In this document: in pieces, positions 8,725 to 16,201 of the stretch
How positions within the stretch are numbered: the first letter of the stretch is position 1
How the letters are laid out: each line of letters begins with the position of its first letter
NCBI RefSeq assembly: GCF_003234795.2
Contig: NZ_CP126268.1
Span: 62,001 to 126,000, forward strand
Length of the DNA: 64,000 bases
Direction: 5' to 3'
Source of the DNA: Curtobacterium sp. MCLR17_032
GTDB taxonomy: Bacteria > Actinomycetota > Actinomycetes > Actinomycetales > Microbacteriaceae
Notes under the pieces: generated by a model
Databases searched by the model: none
Seen by the model: the letters and a program-made list of their open reading frames with translations, nothing else
What the model was told of the DNA's origin: nothing
Made by a program: the position numbers and the translations under genes

Positions 8725-9420
8725 TCAGAACAGGCGGGCGTGCCCGCCCTCGATGCCGCGCATCTCGTCGTAGTCCAGCACCAGGCAGCGGATCCCGCGG
8801 TCCTCGGCCAGGGTGCGTGCCTGCGGGGCGAACGACTGCGCCGCCAGCACGCCCTGCACCGGCCGCAGGTGCGGGTCGCGGTTCATCAGCTCGAGGTAGC
8901 GGGTGAGCTGCTCGACCGCGTCGATGTTGGCGTTGCGCTTCATCTCGACCGCGACGCTCGCACCGGCGTCGTCGCGCGCCAGGATGTCGACCGGTCCGAT
9001 GGCGGTCATGTACTCGCGGCGGACCAGCGTGTGCCCGTCGCCCAGGAGTTCGATCTGCTCGGCCAGGAGCTGCTGCAGGTGCGCCTCGACCCCGTCCTTC
9101 ACCAGACCCGGGTCGACGCCCAGGTCGTGGGACTCGTCGGCGAAGACCTCGTGGATGCTGACGATCAGGCGGTCCTGCGTCTTCTTCTGCGTCACCGTCC
9201 ACACCTGGGTGATGCCGGCGGCGGCCTGGTCCTCGTCGGGCTCGGCGATCGCGATGGAGCACGGCGGGCTCATCCAGTTCAGCGGCTTGTAGCTGCCGCC
9301 GTCGGAGTGGACGAGCAGCGAGCCGTCCGCCTTCAGCATGAGCAGGCGGTTCGCGAGGGGCAGGTGTGCCGACAGGCGACCGGCGTAGTCGACGGAGCAG
9401 CGGGCGATGACGAGACGCAC
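8725..9420 (-). CDS. nucS: NucS mismatch-specific endonuclease
   Basis: The 231-residue protein matches actinobacterial NucS/EndoMS throughout. This enzyme cuts both strands at G-T, G-G and T-T mismatches and serves as the non-canonical mismatch repair system in bacteria that lack MutS and MutL. The N-terminal half is the DNA-binding/dimer domain ([13 protein letters not shown]). The RecB-like nuclease half has catalytic D145 (GPVDIL), E159 and K161 (AVEMKR), then the QLTRY helix. The C-terminal ARLF is the sliding-clamp contact motif. The start is GTG, with a -10 hexamer ending 6 bases before it and no Shine-Dalgarno, so it is probably leaderless. Confidence 0.93.
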   Translation of the reverse strand: MRLVIARCSVDYAGRLSAHLPLANRLLMLKADGSLLVHSDGGSYKPLNWMSPPCSIAIAEPDEDQAAAGITQVWTVTQKKTQDRLIVSIHEVFADESHDLGVDPGLVKDGVEAHLQQLLAEQIELLGDGHTLVRREYMTAIGPVDILARDDAGASVAVEMKRNANIDAVEQLTRYLELMNRDPHLRPVQGVLAAQSFAPQARTLAEDRGIRCLVLDYDEMRGIEGGHARLF

Positions 9421-9426
9421 CCGGGA

Positions 9427-9432
9427 AGCCTA
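9427..9432 (-). promoter_or_regulatory. Candidate -10 box (TAGGCT) for leaderless nucS
   Basis: On the minus strand TAGGCT is followed by 6 bases and then the GTG of nucS. Transcription would start at or next to the start codon. Confidence 0.45.
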
Positions 9433-9510
9433 ACCGGGATCGGCGGTGGCCCGGCGGGTCGGCGGGCCGGGGGGCGTGGGTGCGGTCGCGGGCAGCCGGT
9501 GCTGGCAGGG

Positions 9511-10818
9511 TCAGCGGCGGTCGGCGTCGACCGCGCGGTCTGCGTCGGACGGGAGGCCCGCCCCACCCCCGCCGCGCGCGTCGCCGGCCGGGGCGGTCGG
9601 CGTGGCACCCGCACCCACCCCGGTCCGCTCGCGCGCTGCGCCGGACGCCAGGCCCGCCGCGATGATGAACACGAACACGATGAGCAGCCCGTGCAGCAGC
9701 CCGACGTGGTCCCCGGCGAACCCGATGATCGGCGGCCCGGCGAGGAACGCCACGTAACCGATCGTCGCGACCGCGCTGACGCGGGCGGCGGCGGTGCGGG
9801 GGTCGTCGGCCGCGGCGGACATGCCCATCGGGAAGCCGAGGGACGCACCGAGCCCCCAGAGCACGACGCCGACGATCGCGAGTGGGACACTCGGCACGAA
9901 GATGAGCATGCCGAGGCCGACCACGGCGACGGCCGCGCTGACGCGGAGCACCGGCACGCGGCCGAACCGGTCGATGAGCGGGCTGCCGGCGATGCGCCCG
10001 GCGGTCATCGCGGCGAGGAACACCGTCAACACCGCAGAGCCGCCGTCGTTCTCGAGGCCGTGCCCGTCGATCATGGCGAGGGGTAGCCAGTCGTTCGCGG
10101 AGCCCTCGGCCAGCGCCATGCCGAGCACGATGACGCTGATGAGGAGCGTCGACGGCTGTCGCCAGACCGCCCAGCGCGAGACCGGCAGGGCGACGGGGCT
10201 GGTGTCGGTGGCCTCGGGCTCGACGTGTCGGTCGTCCCCGAACCACCGGATGGCGACGATCATCGCCAGGCTCGTGAGGACCCCGACGACGATGAAGTGC
10301 AGGGCGACCGGGATCTCCAGGCGTTCGGCGAGGGCGCCGAGGCCCGCGCCGGCGAGCGTGCCGACGCTGAACGCGGCGTGGAACAGCGGCATGATCGTCC
10401 GGCCACCGAGTCGTTCGGCGGTCGCACCGGCCACGTTCATCGACACGTCACACAGGCCGTTGCCGAAGCCGAACGCGATGAGGCAGATCCAGATCGCGGC
10501 GAAGCCCCAGCCCAGGGTGACGGCGACGCCCGCGGCGACCAGGCCGAGCGCGAGCGCGGCGGAAGCGACGAGGACCCCGCGCCGGGCACCCAGACGGGCG
10601 ACGATGTGGCCGGCGAAGGTGAGCCCGCCGATCGACCCGACGGACATGCCGAGGACCAGCAGCCCCATCGTCGAGGGCGAGGCGTGGAGCGAGTCGCGGA
10701 CGCTCGGGATCCGACCGAGCCAGGTGGCGATGTCGAGCCCGGAGAGCGTGAACACGACGAACACCGCGTTGCGCCAGGCGCGCGTCGTCGGTGCGGTGCG
10801 GGTGACGGCCGTCGTCAT
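9511..10818 (-). CDS. MFS transporter (YbjJ/FucP-like)
   Basis: The 435-residue permease has 12 predicted membrane segments and an Ala/Gly-rich C-terminal tail. Features such as WLGRIPSVRDSLHASPSTMGLL in loop 1 and GNGLCDVSMNVAGATAE in the middle of the N-half place it with the YbjJ-type MFS group. It is transcribed away from a LacI-family regulator with 54 bases between the two starts, and a perfect 14-bp palindrome sits in that gap. That arrangement suggests that the regulator controls this exporter or importer in response to its substrate, which is not identifiable. Confidence 0.8.
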   Translation of the reverse strand: MTTAVTRTAPTTRAWRNAVFVVFTLSGLDIATWLGRIPSVRDSLHASPSTMGLLVLGMSVGSIGGLTFAGHIVARLGARRGVLVASAALALGLVAAGVAVTLGWGFAAIWICLIAFGFGNGLCDVSMNVAGATAERLGGRTIMPLFHAAFSVGTLAGAGLGALAERLEIPVALHFIVVGVLTSLAMIVAIRWFGDDRHVEPEATDTSPVALPVSRWAVWRQPSTLLISVIVLGMALAEGSANDWLPLAMIDGHGLENDGGSAVLTVFLAAMTAGRIAGSPLIDRFGRVPVLRVSAAVAVVGLGMLIFVPSVPLAIVGVVLWGLGASLGFPMGMSAAADDPRTAAARVSAVATIGYVAFLAGPPIIGFAGDHVGLLHGLLIVFVFIIAAGLASGAARERTGVGAGATPTAPAGDARGGGGAGLPSDADRAVDADRR

Positions 10819-10830
10819 GGGTCTGTCCGA

Positions 10831-10844
10831 TCGAATCGATTCGA
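10831..10844. promoter_or_regulatory. LacI-type operator palindrome
   Basis: TCGAATCGATTCGA is a perfect 14-bp palindrome with a central CG, the form usual for LacI-family operators. It lies between the divergent MFS and lacI-type genes, 13 bases before the MFS start, where binding would block both. Confidence 0.6.
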
Positions 10845-10856
10845 GCTGGTCTGCCC

Positions 10857-10867
10857 GTTACGCTAAC
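10857..10867 (+). promoter_or_regulatory. -10 region of the LacI-type gene with a GTTA-N3-TAAC inverted repeat
   Basis: TACGCT (10859-10864) is a good actinobacterial -10 box, and it ends 8 bases before the ATG at 10873, with no Shine-Dalgarno. It is embedded in GTTACGCTAAC, a small inverted repeat that could contribute to regulator binding. Confidence 0.4.
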
Positions 10868-10872
10868 CAGCG

Positions 10873-12090
10873 ATGGACGACACGGCAAGCGAACCCGGCG
10901 AGTCGGACGACCGCGCCCCGGTGCCCGGTGCGAGCAGCCCGGACGGCGCGTCCAGCCCGGCCGGCCCGGCCGGTGTTCCCCGCCCGCCGCGGTCGGACGC
11001 GACGGGCGGTACCCGGGTGGGGCGTGCCTCCCGGCCGACGCTCGCCGCCGTCGCCCGCGCTGCCGGAGTCGCCCCGTCCACCGCGTCCCTGGCGTTCAGC
11101 GGCAGCGGCCCGGTGTCCGAGGACACCCGCCAGCGCATCCTCGCCGTCGCCGCCGAACTCGGCTACGACGGCCCCGACCCCCGCGCCCGATCGCTGCGCC
11201 GCGGCCGGTCCGGGGTCATCGGCGTCGTCCTCGACGACCGGCTGAGCGACGCCTTCCGCGACCCGGTGAACGTCCTGACGCTCGACGGCATCGCCGAGGT
11301 CGCCGGGGCCGCCGGGGTCTCGCTGCTCCTGGTGCGCAGCCCTCTCGACGACGAACGCGGCATGGCCCCGCTCGTCGACGCACCCATGGACGCCGTCATC
11401 CTCATCGGCTGCAACGTGCGGATCGACCCCGCGGTCGCCGTCCTCCGCCGTCGCGCGATCCCCGTCGTCGCGATCGAGGCCGACGTCATCGAGGGCGCCG
11501 TCCCGATCCACCTCGACAACCGCGACGCCTCGCGCCGGGCGGCCGCGTACCTCCGCGAGCTCGGCCACGAAGCCGTCACCGTCGTCGCTCTGCCGCTCGA
11601 CAGCTCGCGCGAACGCGGACCCGTCGACGCGGAGCGAGAGCGCTCGTCCACCGCCTTCACCACGATGGAGCGCCTCCGTGGCGTCCGCGAGGTCTACCCC
11701 TGGGCACCGGCCGTCGTCACCGCCGGCAGCTCCGTCGAAGAGGGTCGGATCGCCGGCGCCGGGCTCTTCGCCGCCGGACTCGACGCTCCCACCGCCGTCG
11801 TCGCGCAGAGCGACCTGCTCGCCGTCGGGGTGATCTCCGCCGCACTCGAGGCCGGACTCCGCGTCCCCGAGGACGTCAGCGTCGTCGGCTTCGACGGCAT
11901 CCACGTCGACGACAGCCTGCTGCACCGCTCGCCGATCCGGCAGCTGACGACGCTCGTGCAGCCGTTCGTGCCGAAGGGGGAGGCGGCCGCGCGGGCTGCG
12001 CTCGCGATGCTCGAGGGCGAGGCGCCGGAGCCGGCGTCGTTCCGCTCCGAGCTGCAGATCGGCGACACGACGGCGCCCCCGCGGGGGTAG
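10873..12090 (+). CDS. LacI-family transcriptional regulator
   Basis: The 405-residue protein has an unusual disordered N-terminal extension of about 50 residues rich in Gly, Ser and Pro. It is followed by the helix-turn-helix PTLAAVARAAGVAPSTASLA and hinge, then a periplasmic-binding-protein-like effector domain (SGVIGVVLDDRL, DAVILIGCNV, HEAVTVVALPL, AVVAQSDLLAVGV, VVGFDGIHVD). The recognition-helix sequence has Ala/Ser/Leu where classic LacI proteins have Val/Ser/Arg, so the operator may differ. The probable target is the divergent MFS gene, and autoregulation through the palindrome at 10831 is likely. A start further inside at the helix-turn-helix is possible; the ATG at 10873 fits a leaderless -10 box. 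Confidence 0.85.
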   Translation: MDDTASEPGESDDRAPVPGASSPDGASSPAGPAGVPRPPRSDATGGTRVGRASRPTLAAVARAAGVAPSTASLAFSGSGPVSEDTRQRILAVAAELGYDGPDPRARSLRRGRSGVIGVVLDDRLSDAFRDPVNVLTLDGIAEVAGAAGVSLLLVRSPLDDERGMAPLVDAPMDAVILIGCNVRIDPAVAVLRRRAIPVVAIEADVIEGAVPIHLDNRDASRRAAAYLRELGHEAVTVVALPLDSSRERGPVDAERERSSTAFTTMERLRGVREVYPWAPAVVTAGSSVEEGRIAGAGLFAAGLDAPTAVVAQSDLLAVGVISAALEAGLRVPEDVSVVGFDGIHVDDSLLHRSPIRQLTTLVQPFVPKGEAAARAALAMLEGEAPEPASFRSELQIGDTTAPPRG

Positions 12091-12440
12091 GCGCGCGGCG
12101 CGCGGTGGGCGCTTCGCGCCCGTGGTTCCGTCCGGCTGCGCCCAACGCAAACCGCCTCGAACCGCGGGATCCCGCGGTTCGCACGGGCGACGGTTGTGCG
12201 GGTCCGCCCTGAACCGCGGCCCTGCGGCCCTGCGGCCCTGCGGATCCGGACGCGGGCCGGACGCAGCGTCGGCCGGGACGTGCGGTCCCGGACGGCCACG
12301 CGCCTCCGCCCAACCGAATCCGGCTCGAACCGCCGGATCCCGTGGTTCGCGCGGGCGAGGGTTGTGCGGGTTCGCCTCGAACTGCGGGGTCGGGCCCGGC
12401 CCCCGCAGCGTCGGCCGGAAGGCGCCGGGCCGGCCGCGCA

Positions 12441-12491
12441 CGCGCCTCCCGTCCGACGGTGGGGCCGGGGCGGTGTCGGACGGGAGGCGCG
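12441..12491. repeat. Perfect 17-bp inverted repeat between units 2 and 3 of the array
   Basis: The arms at 12441-12457 and 12475-12491 (CGCGCCTCCCGTCCGAC and its complement) are perfect over 17 bp with a 17-base G-rich loop. It is a strong hairpin in either strand. No T-run follows, so it is not a classic terminator. Confidence 0.8.
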
Positions 12492-12747
12492 GACGGGGCT
12501 GGCCACGCGCCTCCGCCCAACGAAAGCCGGTCCGAACCGCGGGATGCCGCGGTTCGGGTTGGCAAGGGTTGTGCGGGTCCGCCTCGAACCGCGGGGCCGG
12601 GCGCTGCAGGGCGCGGCGTCGGCCGGGAGGCGCGGGCCTGACGGGCCACGCGCCTCCGCCCAACGCAAACCGCTCCGAACCGCGGGATCCCGCGGTTCGA
12701 GCGAGCGAGGGTTGTGCGGGTCCGCCTGGAACCGCGCGGCCGGGCGT

Positions 12748-12795
12748 GCCGGACGGGAGGCGCGGACCGGCCTGGCCACGCGCCTCCCGTCCGGC
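12748..12795. repeat. Perfect 17-bp inverted repeat at the end of the array
   Basis: The arms at 12748-12764 and 12779-12795 (GCCGGACGGGAGGCGCG and its complement) enclose a 14-base loop. The arm sequence is the same family as the hairpin at 12441 but in opposite order. It ends 11 bases before the -10 box of the next gene. Confidence 0.8.
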
Positions 12796-12806
12796 GGCGG
12801 CTTCGG

Positions 12807-12812
12807 TACTCT
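12807..12812 (+). promoter_or_regulatory. Candidate -10 box (TACTCT) of the DUF2087 gene
   Basis: TACTCT lies 27 bases before the ATG, leaving room for a short leader with the ribosome binding site GGAGGGG at about 12826. It begins 11 bases after the terminal hairpin of the repeat array, so the array could influence this promoter. Confidence 0.45.
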
Positions 12813-12839
12813 CGCAGCCACACGACGGAGGGGACCGAG

Positions 12840-13310
12840 ATGGACGTGCAGGCGGCGCTGGGACGGGCGCGACAGGTGATCGCGGTCGTCATGACCCCGA
12901 AGCTCCTGGCGGGGATCGGGAACGATCGTGCCGACGAGCTCGGGGACGAACGGACCCGGGAGGCTGTGGCCCGGTTCGACTGGATCGGCGCGGACGGAGC
13001 CGTGGACGCCGCGCTGCTCGGCCAGGCGAAGGACGCGGTCGAGCTGCTCCGCTCCGACCGGGCGGTGTTGCACGTGGGTCGAATCACCGCGCTGCCGCTG
13101 GACGCCGGTGCGCGTCAGCAGGTGTCGACCGCAGTCGTCCGGCTCGTGTTCGACCGACTCGGGCCGTCACGCCGTGTCCCGGAGAGCACGCTCAACGCGG
13201 CGCTGGCGATGCTCGTCGCCGACGTCGCGCTGGTGCGGCGGGACGCCGTCGACGCGGGTGTCCTCACGCGGTCGGCGGACGGCTCGGCGTACGCGCTCCG
13301 GGCGGAGTGA
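12840..13310 (+). CDS. DUF2087-type small regulator-like protein
   Basis: The 156-residue protein has a helical N-terminal half and a C-terminal segment resembling DUF2087: a Gly plus ITALPLD entry, QQVSTAVVRLVFDRL, VPESTLNAALAMLVADVALVRRDAVDAGVLTR and SADGSAYAL. In that family the fold resembles a winged-helix domain and is often fused to helix-turn-helix regions, but a function has not been settled. GGAGGGG precedes the ATG. The upstream 750 bp are the palindrome array, which makes a DNA-related role worth testing; that link is only positional. The stop codon overlaps the first unit of an 8-bp tandem repeat. Confidence 0.6.
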   Translation: MDVQAALGRARQVIAVVMTPKLLAGIGNDRADELGDERTREAVARFDWIGADGAVDAALLGQAKDAVELLRSDRAVLHVGRITALPLDAGARQQVSTAVVRLVFDRLGPSRRVPESTLNAALAMLVADVALVRRDAVDAGVLTRSADGSAYALRAE

Positions 13311-13344
13311 CCGAGTGACGGAGTGACGGAGTGACGGAGCGAAC
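13305..13344. repeat. 8-bp tandem repeat GAGTGACG across a stop codon
   Basis: Units GAGTGACC, GAGTGACG three times and a degenerate GAGCGAAC run from 13305 to 13344. The first unit supplies the TGA stop of the DUF2087 gene, and each further unit also supplies TGA, in changing frames. Slippage here would alter the end of the protein only if the first unit is disrupted. Confidence 0.8.
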
Positions 13345-13383
13345 GGCCCGACCATGCCGCGGTGGGTGTGGTTGGTTGGGCTC

Positions 13384-14040
13384 GTGACCACGACCCCGAG
13401 CGCCCCTCCCGCGGCGACCCCCGACGCCGCGATGCTCGAAGCTGCCCGTCGTGTCGAACGGCTCGCCGAGCACGGGCCGACCGTCCACGGGCCGTCCGTC
13501 ACGGCTGTCATCGCCGTCGGCGCGGTGCTCCTGACCCTCGCCGTACCTGTCATCGTGTTCGGCGAACGCTGGTGGCTCGGGCCGGTCACCGTGGCGGTGC
13601 TCGGCACGGTGCTCGCCGTGCGGAACTGGTTCGTCGCCCGTCGGCGTCACACCCTGCAGCCGTTCCGGATCGCCACCGACGAGCGTCCGTTCGCGGTCCT
13701 CGACCGCGGGCAGCGGCAACGGTCGTGGCGTCAGGTCACCGGCCGCGGTCCGGTGTCGGCGGACAGCGCACCACTCGTCCGCGCCTTCCTGCAGTGGCAG
13801 CGGCGGTCATCGCGGGCGGCCGTGCCGGGTCTCGTCGCCTTCGGTGCCGTCCTGATCGGGTCGTCCTGGGGCCTCGCGTTGTCGTCCGGCGACGCGTGGC
13901 TCCTCGTGCTCCTGCTCGTCGTGGCCGTCTTCATCGCCGTGATGACCGCGATCGAGGCGCGTCGCAGGGAGCGCGTGCTCCGCTCCTTGCCCGACCCGTC
14001 GTCGCCGTCGACCGCCCCGACCTCCGGTCCGATCGCGTAG
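13384..14040 (+). CDS. Small integral membrane protein of unknown function
   Basis: The protein of about 218 residues has two hydrophobic pairs: roughly residues 39-60 and 63-82 (VTAVIAVGAVLLTLAV, VTVAVLGTVLAV), then about 146-167 and 171-190. A charged cytoplasmic loop with RRRHTLQPFRIATDERP and RGQRQRSWRQVTGRGP lies between the pairs. No family is recognised. The start could be the GTG at 13384 or an ATG at 13354 that adds ten residues; neither has a clear ribosome binding site. The gene stands alone between the DUF2087 gene and the convergent MATE gene. Confidence 0.55.
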   Translation: MTTTPSAPPAATPDAAMLEAARRVERLAEHGPTVHGPSVTAVIAVGAVLLTLAVPVIVFGERWWLGPVTVAVLGTVLAVRNWFVARRRHTLQPFRIATDERPFAVLDRGQRQRSWRQVTGRGPVSADSAPLVRAFLQWQRRSSRAAVPGLVAFGAVLIGSSWGLALSSGDAWLLVLLLVVAVFIAVMTAIEARRRERVLRSLPDPSSPSTAPTSGPIA

Positions 14041-14064
14041 CCCGGCCGTCGGGCGCGTTCGGGT

Positions 14065-15429
14065 TCAGCGGGCGAGCGCTGCCGCGATCCACCCCGGCCG
14101 GTGTGCCCGGACCCCGAGCGTGACCGCGCGGATGCCGATGTAGCCGAACGAGAAGACCGCCCACAGCGACGCCAGGTCGTCCCCGAGCCACCACAGCAGC
14201 GGCAGGTACACGGCCAGGTTCACGACACCGGCGAGGGCCAGGTACCGGGCATCCCCGGCGCCGATGAGCACCCCGTCGAGCACGAACACGTACCCGGCGA
14301 CCGGCAGCCCGGCCGCCAGGAGGACCAGGACGAGCGGCAACGCTGCCCGGACCGCACCGGAGTCGGAGAACACCGGCCCCAGGATGCCGCTGACGGCGAG
14401 GGTCAGTGCCCCGAGCAGGACGCCACCCGCGATGCCGAGGAGGACGAGCCTCCCGGTCACGAGCCGGACGCGCTCGGCGTCCCGTGCCCCGAGCGCGTGA
14501 CCGACCAGTGCCTGGCCGGCGATCGCCAGCGCGTCCAGCGCGAACGCGAGCGTGCTGAACACCGTCAGCCCGATCTGGGTGGTCGCCAGCCCGATGGTGC
14601 CGAGCCCGGTCGCGGACGCGATCGTGGTGAGCATCGCGATCCGCAGCGACGCGGTGCGGAGGAACAGCCAGGCCCCGGAACGCAGCGCCCGGACCACACC
14701 CGAGGCACCCGGTCGCAGCGGCGCACCGGAGGCGCGCGCTGCCCGGATCGCGATCCAGACGTACACGGCGGCCATCGCCCACTGCACGACGACGGTGCCG
14801 GCCGCGGACCCCGCCACGCCCCACCCGAGCCCGTAGATGAGGAGGGCGTTGAGCAGGCCGTTCGCGATGAAGCCCACGGTGGCGACGACGAGCGGGGTCC
14901 GGGTGTCCTGCAGTCCGCGGAGCAACCCCGTCGACGCGGTCACGACCAGGATGCCGGGCAGGCCGATCAGCGAGACGAGCAGGTACGTGGTCGCGGCTGC
15001 GGACACCTCCGGCGCGGCGCCGAAGAGGTCGATGAGGGGACCGGCGAGCGGCCAGCCGACCAGCGCCAGGACGACACCGAGGCCGAGCGCGAGCCACATC
15101 CCGTCGATGCCGGCGTGCACCGCGCCGCGGCGGTCACCGGACCCGAGAGCGCGTGCGACGGCCGGGGTGGTGGCGTACGCCAGGAAGACCAGGAGGCCCG
15201 TGACCGTCTGCAGGACCGCGCTCGCCACGCCGACTGCCGCCAGTGACGTCGCCCCGAGGTGCCCGACGAGGGCCGTGTCGGTGAGCAGGAAGAGCGGCTC
15301 GACGACGAGTGCCCCGAGCGCCGGCAGGGCGAGCCGGACGATGTCACGGTCGACCGAACGACGATCCCGGCGCGCATCGGTCGCCGTCACGACGACGGTC
15401 GCGGTCTCGTCCTCGGAGTCAGGGGGCAC
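14065..15429 (-). CDS. MATE-family multidrug/cation antiporter (DinF-like)
   Basis: The protein of about 454 residues has 12 membrane segments and belongs to the DinF branch of the MATE family, which exports drugs or metabolites against Na+ or H+. Typical stretches are DIVRLALPALGALVVEPLFLLTDTALVGHLG near the start, ATTPAVARALGSGDRRGAV, TGLLRGLQDTRTPLVVA and, in the second half, IAGQALVGHALGARDAERVR. The GTG at 15429 is preferred: a CAGGAT hexamer ends 6 bases before it. A longer frame to 15504 would run through the start of the divergent neighbour. Confidence 0.87.
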   Translation of the reverse strand: MPPDSEDETATVVVTATDARRDRRSVDRDIVRLALPALGALVVEPLFLLTDTALVGHLGATSLAAVGVASAVLQTVTGLLVFLAYATTPAVARALGSGDRRGAVHAGIDGMWLALGLGVVLALVGWPLAGPLIDLFGAAPEVSAAATTYLLVSLIGLPGILVVTASTGLLRGLQDTRTPLVVATVGFIANGLLNALLIYGLGWGVAGSAAGTVVVQWAMAAVYVWIAIRAARASGAPLRPGASGVVRALRSGAWLFLRTASLRIAMLTTIASATGLGTIGLATTQIGLTVFSTLAFALDALAIAGQALVGHALGARDAERVRLVTGRLVLLGIAGGVLLGALTLAVSGILGPVFSDSGAVRAALPLVLVLLAAGLPVAGYVFVLDGVLIGAGDARYLALAGVVNLAVYLPLLWWLGDDLASLWAVFSFGYIGIRAVTLGVRAHRPGWIAAALAR

Positions 15430-15435
15430 CAGGAC

Positions 15436-15455
15436 ATCCTGCCAATGGCTACGGT
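15436..15455. promoter_or_regulatory. Back-to-back -10 boxes of two divergent leaderless genes
   Basis: Only 32 bases separate the MATE and GAP-family start codons. On the minus strand CAGGAT (15436-15441) ends 6 bases before the MATE GTG. On the plus strand TACGGT (15450-15455) ends 6 bases before the GAP gene GTG. The two promoters must overlap, so the genes probably compete for polymerase. Confidence 0.5.
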
Positions 15456-15461
15456 CGAGGT

Positions 15462-16127
15462 GTGGACGTCGTCGCACTCGTCCCCGCCGTGGTGGGGATC
15501 GCACTCAGTCCGCTCGTGATCGCCTCGGTCGTGTTCCTGCTCGGCCACCGGGGTGGGTACTCCTCCGCTGCCGCGTGCGCCACGGGGTGGGTCCTCAGTG
15601 TGGCCACCGCGCTCGTCGTCGCCGTCCTGCTCGGCGAACGGCTGCCGTCTCCCACAGGCGGGAAGACCGACGTCCGAGCCGTGATCGAGGTCGCCGCCGG
15701 TGTGCTGCTCCTCGGACTCGCGGTGTGGCAGTGGACCGTGCGTCGGCTGCCCGACGGCCGTCCGCGCAGCGCCGGGTGGTCGGACCTGATGGCGGCGATC
15801 GGGCCGGCGCGGGCCTTCGGCGTCGGTGTGGCCTGGTTCGTGACGAACCCGAAGGCGTTGGTGCTGTCGTTGACTGCCGGTCTCGTGGTCGGCGACGCGG
15901 ACCCGTCGGTGGCGGGCCTGGTCGTCGCGGGGACCGCCTACGTGGTGCTCGCGGGGTCCACGGCCGTGCTGCCGATCGCGGTCGCGGCTGCGCTCGGGCG
16001 CCGAGCCGAACCGGTCCTCGTGGCCACGAGGCGGTTCATCGCGAAGCGCGGCTCCGTCGCCCTCGTCGTCGTCCTCGTCGTGCTCGGCGTGGTGCAGCTC
16101 GTCACCGGGGTCGTCGGGCTCCTCTGA
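15462..16127 (+). CDS. GAP (glycolipid-addressing protein/Sap) family membrane protein
   Basis: The 221-residue protein has six hydrophobic segments and matches the GAP/Sap family of actinobacteria, distant relatives of LysE-type exporters. The N-terminus ALVPAVVGIALSPLVIASVVFLL and the loop GPARAFGVGVAWFVTNPKALVLSLTAG are typical. In mycobacteria family members take part in moving glycolipids to the surface; the cargo here is unknown. The GTG at 15462 follows a -10 box by 6 bases. It ends in a convergent arrangement with the permease gene, with a hairpin between. Confidence 0.75.
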   Translation: MDVVALVPAVVGIALSPLVIASVVFLLGHRGGYSSAAACATGWVLSVATALVVAVLLGERLPSPTGGKTDVRAVIEVAAGVLLLGLAVWQWTVRRLPDGRPRSAGWSDLMAAIGPARAFGVGVAWFVTNPKALVLSLTAGLVVGDADPSVAGLVVAGTAYVVLAGSTAVLPIAVAAALGRRAEPVLVATRRFIAKRGSVALVVVLVVLGVVQLVTGVVGLL

Positions 16128-16137
16128 GTGGTCGTGC

Positions 16138-16179
16138 CTGGGCCGTCGCATCTGGGCCGTCGCACCTGGCCCGTCGTGT
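16138..16179. repeat. Three 14-bp tandem units after the GAP-family gene
   Basis: CTGGGCCGTCGCAT, CTGGGCCGTCGCAC and CTGGCCCGTCGTGT follow one another from 16138. The third unit has changed so that it becomes the left arm of the hairpin at 16166. Confidence 0.6.
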
Positions 16180-16187
16180 CGGGCCAG
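16166..16187. terminator. Hairpin between convergent GAP and permease genes
   Basis: CTGGCCCG and CGGGCCAG form a perfect 8-bp stem with the 6-base loop TCGTGT. It lies between two convergent stop codons and could stop transcription from both sides, although no T-run follows. Confidence 0.5.
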
Positions 16188-16201
16188 TCGTCTCCGGCCG
16201 G

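Larger units (their letters stand above)
12091..12839. repeat. Intergenic array of four palindrome-bearing repeat units
   Basis: No gene is supported in this 749-base stretch. It holds four diverged copies of a unit. Each has a CGCCCAAC-like entry block, then a 24-26-bp palindrome of the form CGAACCGCGG-GATC-CCGCGGTTCG (12158-12181, 12326-12349, 12532-12557, 12676-12699), then a conserved block GGTTGTGCGGGTCCGCCT and a half-palindrome GAACCGCGG. Spacing between palindromes is 168, 206 and 144 bases. Copies 1 and 4 are perfect 24-bp palindromes. Copy 3 has perfect 11-bp arms around GATG, and copy 2 has one mismatch and one G-T pair. Between units lie longer hairpins with CGCGCCTCCCGTCC arms. 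The array ends just before a DUF2087 gene promoter. Confidence 0.85.

Noticed and set aside
12091..12839. CRISPR array
   Set aside because: Units are 140-206 bases apart, internally palindromic, with no uniform short repeat or spacers, and no cas gene is near.
10858..13087. Minus-strand frames through the 12-kb array with repeated DPHNP and EPRDPAVR peptides
   Set aside because: The peptide repeat follows from the DNA repeat. The frames run antisense through the LacI gene, have no start or ribosome binding site, and the conserved positions follow palindromes rather than codons.
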